Shown here one piece after another: positions 35,892 through 41,045 of a stretch of DNA of 41,045 bases. Every line of letters starts with the position of its first letter. The stretch's first letter is position 1. The DNA lies in the NCBI GenBank assembly GCA_902619835.1, contig CACNFS010000008.1, positions 1 through 41,045 of the forward strand. Direction: 5' to 3'. Position numbers and translations under genes: made by a program. Origin of the DNA: an uncultured Pelagibacteraceae bacterium. GTDB taxonomy: Bacteria > Pseudomonadota > Alphaproteobacteria > Pelagibacterales > Pelagibacteraceae. The notes beneath the pieces are model-generated. The model was not told where the DNA came from. It searched no databases and worked only from the letters and a program-made list of their open reading frames with translations.

Positions 35892-36820
35892 AAAAGATTT
35901 TATTTTTAATTTTCTTTTTACCCACATTGAATATATTTACTAGTTCTGTATTTGCGAACTATTCAAGTAAGATTATTTTAAAAATAGAAAATGAAATTTT
36001 AACAGAGTTTGAAATAAGAAATAAAATATTAAGTACCCTAATTTTAACTAATAAGGATATTAATCAAACAAATATAAATGAATTAAAAAAAAATGCATTG
36101 GATAGCTTAATTCAATATAAGCTTAGAAAAATTGAAGTAAGTAAATACAATTTCAAAGATGATCCGATACAATTGAATAATTATTTAGTTTCACTTACTT
36201 CTAATAATCTGACCAAATTAAAAGATCAATTTAAAGAAAATAATTTGGATTATGAATTATTTTTAGATGAGATAAAAACTCAATTTAAGTGGCAAAAATT
36301 AATTTATCAAATTTATTCAAAGAAAATTCAAATAGATGAGGAGATTTTAAATAAAGAAATTAAGGAAATGTTAAAAAAAGAAAAATCAATAGAAGAATAT
36401 AAAATTTCAGAGATTGAAGTTTCTTTAAATAATGATGCATCAGACGACAAAAAAATTAGTAATTTAGAAAATCTAATTAAAAATGAGGGGTTTGAAGTTT
36501 CTGCTTTAAAATACAGTATTGCAGAATCTTCCTCTAATAAGGGAGATATAGGATGGATAAATTCAAAATCATTATCAAAAGAAGTTTATAATACTATAAG
36601 TGTTCTAAAAATAGGAGAGGTTTCAAAACCAATAATAAGACAATCCTCAGTTTTGTTTTTTAAATTGACAGATAAAAAGGTTTCTAAATCTAACAACTTA
36701 AACATTAATGAATTAAGAAAAAATATAATAAATCGAAAAAAAAACGAATTATTTAATTTATATTCAAGAAGTCATTTGTCAAAACTTAAAAATAATAGTC
36801 TTATAGAATATAAAAAATAA
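35888..36820 (+). CDS. surA: SurA-type periplasmic peptidyl-prolyl isomerase/chaperone
   Basis: A 310-residue protein with a signal peptide (FLIFFLPTLNIFTSSVFA), the SurA N-terminal chaperone domain (KIENEILTEFEIRNKI) and one parvulin-type PpiC domain (about 165-275) with GDIGWI in a PpiC-like context. E. coli SurA has two parvulin domains and 428 residues, so this is a reduced form, as is usual in alphaproteobacteria. It lies between lptD (ATGA overlap) and pdxA (TAATG), in line with a role in outer-membrane protein folding. Confidence 0.88.
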   Translation: MKKILFLIFFLPTLNIFTSSVFANYSSKIILKIENEILTEFEIRNKILSTLILTNKDINQTNINELKKNALDSLIQYKLRKIEVSKYNFKDDPIQLNNYLVSLTSNNLTKLKDQFKENNLDYELFLDEIKTQFKWQKLIYQIYSKKIQIDEEILNKEIKEMLKKEKSIEEYKISEIEVSLNNDASDDKKISNLENLIKNEGFEVSALKYSIAESSSNKGDIGWINSKSLSKEVYNTISVLKIGEVSKPIIRQSSVLFFKLTDKKVSKSNNLNINELRKNIINRKKNELFNLYSRSHLSKLKNNSLIEYKK

Positions 36821-37782
36821 TGAGTAAAAAAATTATAATCATATCTGGAGATCCTAATAGTATTAATTCAGAATTAATCTATAAGTGTTGGAAAAAACTA
36901 GATCTTGATACAAAAAAAAAAATATTTTTGGTTTCTAATTATGATTTAATAAAGAAACAATTTAAAAGATTAAACTATAAGATTAAACTACTCAAAGTTG
37001 ATAACTTAAAAGATGTGAAAAATCACAATCTAAAAATTATAAATGTAAAATTAAATTTTAAAAATCCATTTAAAGTTTCCTATAAAAATGCGTCTAAATT
37101 TATTAAAAATTCTTTAGAATTAGGTCATAAGTTAGCTTTAGATAAAAGCGTTAACGGAATTATAAACTGTGCAATAGATAAAAAACTATTGGGAAAGAAA
37201 AATATTGGTGTGACAGAATATTTGGCATCAAAGTGTAATGTTAAAAACAATTCAGAAACTATGCTTATCAAAAATAAAAAACTGTCGGTCTGCCCTATTA
37301 CTACACATATAGATGTTAAAGATGTATCAAAAAATATCAATTCCAATAAAATTATTAATAAATTAAATGTTATAAACCTATGGTATAAAAAAAAATATAA
37401 AAAAAAACCTAGAATTGGTGTGTTAGGCCTAAACCCTCATAACGCAGAGTTTAAAAGAAATTCTGAGGAAAATAAAATTATAGCTCCTGTAGTTAAAAAA
37501 CTATCAAAAAAAGGTTATAAAATAAAAGGTCCACTTATTTCAGATACTTTATTTATTGAAAATTATAAAGAATTTGACGTAATCGTTGGAATGTATCATG
37601 ATCAAGTTTTATCACCTTTCAAAACTTTATTTAAATTTGATGCTATTAATATTACATTGGGTTTGAAATACTTAAGAGTGTCTCCAGACCACGGAACAGC
37701 AGTCAATTTAATCGGAAAAAATAAGGCAAATATCATTAGTTTAATGCGTTGTATTGATTTTATAAAAAAAAATAAAAAATGA
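36820..37782 (+). CDS. pdxA: 4-Hydroxythreonine-4-phosphate dehydrogenase PdxA (divergent)
   Basis: A 320-residue PdxA-family enzyme of the DXP-dependent vitamin B6 pathway. The three metal-binding histidines are in place: the H of TTHI, GMYHDQVLSPFK and SPDHGTAVNLIG. GLNPHNAEFKRNSEEN is a weakened copy of the usual GLNPHAGE block, and the N-terminal SGDPNSINSE replaces the usual GDPAGIGPE. The operon position (surA-pdxA-rsmA) is the classic one, which supports the name. The changed N-terminal block leaves some doubt about substrate. Joined to rsmA by ATGA. Confidence 0.85.
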   Translation: MSKKIIIISGDPNSINSELIYKCWKKLDLDTKKKIFLVSNYDLIKKQFKRLNYKIKLLKVDNLKDVKNHNLKIINVKLNFKNPFKVSYKNASKFIKNSLELGHKLALDKSVNGIINCAIDKKLLGKKNIGVTEYLASKCNVKNNSETMLIKNKKLSVCPITTHIDVKDVSKNINSNKIINKLNVINLWYKKKYKKKPRIGVLGLNPHNAEFKRNSEENKIIAPVVKKLSKKGYKIKGPLISDTLFIENYKEFDVIVGMYHDQVLSPFKTLFKFDAINITLGLKYLRVSPDHGTAVNLIGKNKANIISLMRCIDFIKKNKK

Positions 37783-38561
37783 TTTTTTCAAAAAAGTCTT
37801 TAGGACAAAATTTTTTAAAAGATAAAAATATTATTAAAAAAATAGTAAATTTAGCAGAAATAAATGATAAGAATATTGTAGAAATTGGTCCTGGCTATGG
37901 AGCTCTTACAGATGAAATTTTAAAAAAAAATCCAAAATCTTTGTATCTAATCGAAAAGGATAATAATTTAGTTAATAACTTAAAATTCAAATACAATAAA
38001 AATTCATCTATAAAGATAATAAATGATGATGTTCTTAAATTAAATTTAGAGAAAATAATATTAAAAAATTCTATTGTATTTGGAAACCTTCCTTACAATA
38101 TATCATCACAAATACTTGTTAAATTTTTAAAATTTGAAAAATGGCCTCCTAAATTTTCTGACATTATTTTCATGTTTCAAAAAGAATTAGGGGAAAAGAT
38201 TACAGGAAAATACTTATCACCAAACTATGGTAGGCTATCGATTCTCACTCAATATAGAGTAAATTTAATTAAAAAATTTTTAGTTTCACCTAACTGCTTT
38301 ATTCCAAAACCAAAAGTAAACTCGATAGTTTTACATTTACGTCCAAAATTAAAAAGCCAGATAAAAATAAGAAAAATAAATAATCTCGAAAAAATAACCA
38401 ATATTTTGTTCTCTAATAAAAGAAAAATGATAAATAAAAATATTAAAAAAATTCTTAACAGTAAAGATTATAAGAAAATCCCTGGACTTAAACTACACTT
38501 GAGACCTTCAGAAATAAAGCCTGAGACCTTCTATAAAATTACAAAACTATACGAGAATTAA
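37779..38561 (+). CDS. rsmA: 16S rRNA dimethyladenosine transferase
   Basis: A 260-residue KsgA/RsmA SAM-dependent methyltransferase that dimethylates two adjacent adenosines in the 3' hairpin of 16S rRNA during small-subunit maturation. The N-terminal SLGQNFLKDKNII, the SAM motif VEIGPGYGALTDEIL, the catalytic NLPYNISSQILVKFL and the VNSIVLHLRPK block are diagnostic. It ends the lptF-to-rsmA operon. Its last 23 nt overlap gmk on the other strand. Confidence 0.97.
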   Translation: MIFSKKSLGQNFLKDKNIIKKIVNLAEINDKNIVEIGPGYGALTDEILKKNPKSLYLIEKDNNLVNNLKFKYNKNSSIKIINDDVLKLNLEKIILKNSIVFGNLPYNISSQILVKFLKFEKWPPKFSDIIFMFQKELGEKITGKYLSPNYGRLSILTQYRVNLIKKFLVSPNCFIPKPKVNSIVLHLRPKLKSQIKIRKINNLEKITNILFSNKRKMINKNIKKILNSKDYKKIPGLKLHLRPSEIKPETFYKITKLYEN

Positions 38562-39135
38562 TTAAATTTTTTTTACAATTTTGAATGATATTTTCAATTT
38601 GTTTAAAACAAATTTCTAAATTTTTATTAATTACTATGTAATCATAATCATTCCAATGCTTTATGTCTTCATCGAAAGACTTGGATCTATTCTCAATCTC
38701 TTGCTCTGTATTCTGATTTCTGTTTATAAGTCTTTTTTTTAATTCATCTTTATTTTCAGTAATCAAAAATATTTTAATCAAATTTAAATTATTAAATTTT
38801 GAAAGCTGTTTTGTGCCTTGCCAATCAATATCAAATATGATGTCATTTTTTTTGATTGTTTTATCTACATTCTCTTTTAAAGTGCCATAGTAATTATCAA
38901 ATATTTTAGCATATTCATAAAATTTTTTATCATTTATTAATTTTTTAAATTTATCACTAGATACAAAATGATAATCCACTCCTTCAACCTCGTTCGATCT
39001 AGGAGATCTTGTGGTATGAGAAACTGAAATTTTAAATGATTGGTATTTCTGTTGAATTTTTTTCGTGAGGGTGGTTTTACCTGCTCCCGATGGAGATGAT
39101 AAAATAACCATGATATTTTTACTATCATGCTTCAT
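38539..39135 (-). CDS. gmk: Guanylate kinase
   Basis: A 198-residue GMP kinase. The P-loop SSPSGAGKTTL lies near the N-terminus, followed by SVSHTTRSPRSNEVEGVDYHFV (GMP-binding) and the DIDWQGTKQL segment. It lies 21 bp downstream of acpP; in many alphaproteobacteria fabF, mltG and yicC sit between these two. Convergent with and overlapping rsmA. Confidence 0.97.
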   Translation of the reverse strand: MKHDSKNIMVILSSPSGAGKTTLTKKIQQKYQSFKISVSHTTRSPRSNEVEGVDYHFVSSDKFKKLINDKKFYEYAKIFDNYYGTLKENVDKTIKKNDIIFDIDWQGTKQLSKFNNLNLIKIFLITENKDELKKRLINRNQNTEQEIENRSKSFDEDIKHWNDYDYIVINKNLEICFKQIENIIQNCKKNLINSRIVL

Positions 39136-39156
39136 AACGAAATAATTTGTAGTTTC

Positions 39157-39396
39157 TTAGGTAGATTTGCTCTCAATAAACTTAATTGCATCACCTACAG
39201 TAAGAATTTTTTCAGCTTCACTATCAGATATTTCTGAGCCAAACTCCTCTTCAAAAGCCATAACTAACTCGACTGTATCTAAACTATCAGCTCCCAAATC
39301 ATCAATAAAACTAGCTTCTTCTGTTACTTTTTCCTCTTCTATACCTAGATGGTCTGCAACGATCTTTTTTATCTTATTTTTTACTTCCTCTGACAT
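39157..39396 (-). CDS. acpP: Acyl carrier protein
   Basis: A 79-residue acidic ACP. The phosphopantetheine attachment site is Ser38 in GADSLD, and the surrounding [22 protein letters not shown] is near-invariant in the family. It has a strong Shine-Dalgarno AAGGA (39405-39401 on the minus strand) 4 nt before the ATG, as suits a very abundant protein. A separate promoter-like region lies between it and fabG. Confidence 0.97.
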   Translation of the reverse strand: MSEEVKNKIKKIVADHLGIEEEKVTEEASFIDDLGADSLDTVELVMAFEEEFGSEISDSEAEKILTVGDAIKFIESKST

Positions 39397-39420
39397 GAAT
39401 TCCTTTCATAATTGTTTAAT

Positions 39421-39451
39421 TTCTTATTAGATTAATAATAAGAATTGTCAA
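39421..39451 (-). promoter_or_regulatory. Putative acpP promoter with a perfect palindrome
   Basis: On the minus strand TTGACA (39451-39446) is a perfect -35 and overlaps the fabG TGA stop. A 16-bp spacer leads to TAATAA, a weak -10. A perfect 9-bp inverted repeat TTCTTATTA-N6-TAATAAGAA (39444-39421) fills the spacer and -10. No T-run follows, so it does not read as an intrinsic terminator; an operator or leader hairpin fits better. Confidence 0.45.
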
Positions 39452-40182
39452 GCCATATACATTCCTCCATTCACATGAATAGTTTCTCCATTAATATAAT
39501 TTGCCATATCAGAAGCTAAAAATGCTACACAATTTGAAACATCATCCCCAGTTCCAAGATTTCCTGATGGAATTTTACTAATTAAAATTTTTTTAAATTC
39601 TTCATCTATCCCATCTGTCATATCTGTTTTAATAAAACCTGGTGAAACACAGTTGATATTTATATTTTTTTTTGCATACTCTATAGCCATACTTTTTGAA
39701 AAAGCTACTATTCCAGCTTTTGATGCAGAATAATTAGCTTGTCCTAAATTTCCTGTATGACCTACTATCGATGTTATATTAATTATTTTTCCATATTTTT
39801 TTTTAAGCATTTTTTTGATTGTAAATTTGCACATTAAAAACGTAGAAGTTAAGTTTAAATCTAAAACTTTTTTCCAATTCTCTTCCGTTAATCTTATAGA
39901 AAGATTATCTAAATTAATACCAGCATTATTCACTAAAATATCTATACCGCCAAGATCTTTATCAACCTTTTCAATAAAACTTTCTATTTTATCATGTTCA
40001 TCTAGTTTAAATCTCTCAACGGAAATACCCTTAAATTCTTTTTTTAAACTTTCAAGTTTAGTTTCATTGGTTCCGGTGGCAACTATTTTACAACCGTAAT
40101 TATTAAATTTATTTATTAAACTTTTTCCAATGCCTCCAGTAGCTCCGGTAATAAGTATTTTTTTATCTTTTAATTTTATCAT
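39448..40182 (-). CDS. fabG: 3-Oxoacyl-ACP reductase FabG
   Basis: A 244-residue short-chain dehydrogenase, equal in length to E. coli FabG. It has the NADPH-binding TGATGGIG (12-19), NNAGIN, and the catalytic Ser138, Tyr151 and Lys155 (YSASK) at the E. coli positions. It reduces 3-oxoacyl-ACP in each elongation cycle. It overlaps fabD by 20 nt. The fabD-fabG-acpP order confirms FabG over other SDR enzymes. Confidence 0.96.
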   Translation of the reverse strand: MIKLKDKKILITGATGGIGKSLINKFNNYGCKIVATGTNETKLESLKKEFKGISVERFKLDEHDKIESFIEKVDKDLGGIDILVNNAGINLDNLSIRLTEENWKKVLDLNLTSTFLMCKFTIKKMLKKKYGKIINITSIVGHTGNLGQANYSASKAGIVAFSKSMAIEYAKKNININCVSPGFIKTDMTDGIDEEFKKILISKIPSGNLGTGDDVSNCVAFLASDMANYINGETIHVNGGMYMA

Positions 40183-41045
40183 TTAAGTTTTTAATATCAG
40201 TAATTGAGTTAATTGAAAAGCAATTGACATCCTTTAAAGTTCTTTTTACCATTCCAACTAAAACTTTTCCAGGACCAATTTCGATATAATTTTTTATACC
40301 CATGTCGAACATGTTTAAAATACTTTCTCGCCACCTGACTGTACTTGAAATTTGATCTACCAACAGTCTTTTTATATCATTTGGATTTTTTTCAACTTTA
40401 GCAGTCACATTACTTATTATATCAATTTTTGAGATAGAAAATTCAGTCTTATTAATTTTATCACTCATAGAGTCTGCAGCAGGTTTCATTAGTGAACAGT
40501 GAAAAGGTGCGCTTACTCTAAGAGGAATAAATTTTATTTTCTCATTTTTTAAAATTGATTGAAAGATTTCAACACTTTCTTTTTTTCCACTTAAAATCAC
40601 TTGACCAACTGCATTATCGTTTGCTACCTCACAACTATCTTCTACTTTAGCAACCTTGATAAGGTCATTAATTTTTTTTATTGAGCTACCTAAAACGGCA
40701 ATCATGCTGCCTTTTCCAAAAGGAACAGCCTCCTGCATTGCTTTACCTCTTTCGTGTAAAAGATAAAGAGCATCCGAAAACTTCAAAGAGTCTGAACAAA
40801 CCAAAGCGCTGTACTCTCCTAAGGAGTGGCCAGCAAAACACTTGAAGTTGCCAATGTTATAATTAAATTCTTGTTTTAAAACTTGAAAGATTGCATAACT
40901 TACTGTTAATATTGCTGGTTGCGTATTTTTAGTCATCTGCAGCTCATCGCTTGGGCCCTCCAAGATTATTTTAGATATTGGAAAACCTAGTATTTGATCT
41001 GCATCTTTATAAATTTTTTTAACGAAATCAAAATTATTATAAAAC
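40163..41045 (-). CDS. fabD: Malonyl-CoA:ACP transacylase, N-terminus cut by window edge
   Basis: 293 residues are visible; the frame runs off the window at 41045, so the N-terminal GQGSQ block (about 20 residues) is outside. The active-site serine is in FAGHSLGEYSALV, the catalytic histidine in SAPFHCSLM, with the downstream WRESI and IEIGPGKVLVGMVKR segments. It charges ACP with malonate for FabH/FabF. A TTG at 40963 is not the start: conserved sequence (ADQILGFPISKIILEGPS) continues upstream of it. Confidence 0.95.
   Translation of the reverse strand, partial: FYNNFDFVKKIYKDADQILGFPISKIILEGPSDELQMTKNTQPAILTVSYAIFQVLKQEFNYNIGNFKCFAGHSLGEYSALVCSDSLKFSDALYLLHERGKAMQEAVPFGKGSMIAVLGSSIKKINDLIKVAKVEDSCEVANDNAVGQVILSGKKESVEIFQSILKNEKIKFIPLRVSAPFHCSLMKPAADSMSDKINKTEFSISKIDIISNVTAKVEKNPNDIKRLLVDQISSTVRWRESILNMFDMGIKNYIEIGPGKVLVGMVKRTLKDVNCFSINSITDIKNLNDKIKR

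Noticed and set aside
39421-39444. The fabG-acpP palindrome as an intrinsic terminator
   Set aside because: The stem is almost all A/T and no T-run follows on the minus strand.
40963-41045. TTG at 40963 as the fabD start
   Set aside because: The reading frame and FabD-like sequence continue upstream to the window edge, so the gene is simply truncated.
1-41045. CRISPR arrays, tRNA or rRNA genes, insertion sequences, phage or toxin-antitoxin modules
   Set aside because: No repeat-spacer pattern, cloverleaf-like segment, transposase or integrase motif was found; every gap between genes is under 150 bp.

Overview
The window is about 41 kb of strongly AT-rich, very densely packed bacterial chromosome. 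The gene content, the alphaproteobacterial gene neighbourhoods (aroQ-accB-accC with DUF2155 and an NDUFA12-like gene; PBP1A-prfB beside RNase E; purM/purN with DUF2066 and an Hda-like gene; pepA-lptF-lptG-lptD-surA-pdxA-rsmA-gmk-acpP-fabG-fabD), the lysine/asparagine/isoleucine-rich proteins and the near absence of intergenic DNA all point to a streamlined marine alphaproteobacterium of the SAR11/Pelagibacterales type. No phage, insertion sequence, CRISPR array, tRNA or rRNA gene was seen. No stretch longer than 150 bases lacks a gene.

Layout: 1-796 is a 3'-truncated EamA-family permease (minus). 917-2323 is glutamine synthetase. 8432 down to 2320 (minus) is a complete SUF iron-sulfur operon, iscR-sufB-sufC-sufD-sufS-sufU-sufT-sufA, with an IscR type-1-like palindrome on its promoter. 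8564-11626 holds an alpha/beta hydrolase, anmK and tyrS. 17257 down to 11619 (minus) is PBP1A, prfB (with a programmed +1 frameshift) and an AsmA-like protein, transcribed away from RNase E/G (17402-19228). 20204 down to 19220 is thiS-thiG. 20238-22440 is aroQ-accB-accC. 23280 down to 22437 is the NDUFA12-like gene and a DUF2155 gene. 23391-24212 is an orphan gene matching the C-terminal domain of class II ribonucleotide reductase. 27703 down to 24202 is DUF2066-hdaA-aspS. 27712-29297 is purM-purN. 31154 down to 29697 and 29704 down to 29294 are pepA and ndk. 31287-38561 is lptF-lptG-lptD-surA-pdxA-rsmA, the outer-membrane LPS assembly genes plus vitamin B6 synthesis and 16S rRNA methylation. 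41045 down to 38539 is fabD (5'-truncated)-fabG-acpP-gmk.

Together these are housekeeping functions: Fe-S cluster assembly, nitrogen assimilation, fatty-acid initiation (accB, accC, fabD, fabG, acpP), LPS export and outer-membrane biogenesis, murein synthesis and recycling, translation (tyrS, aspS, prfB, rsmA), purine synthesis and cofactor synthesis. Genes within operons are joined by TAATG, ATGA, TAGTG or GTGA overlaps, and all eight convergent gene pairs overlap at their stop codons, four of them by exactly 4 nt.

I found no wholly new multi-gene system. The points most worth a second look are the intact RF2 frameshift cassette, the IscR-like operator on the suf promoter, an RNase E/G with no cysteine (so no zinc-link), the stand-alone class II RNR C-terminal domain, a perfect palindrome lying between the putative -35 and -10 of an acpP promoter, and several conserved alphaproteobacterial clusters that have each lost specific internal members.
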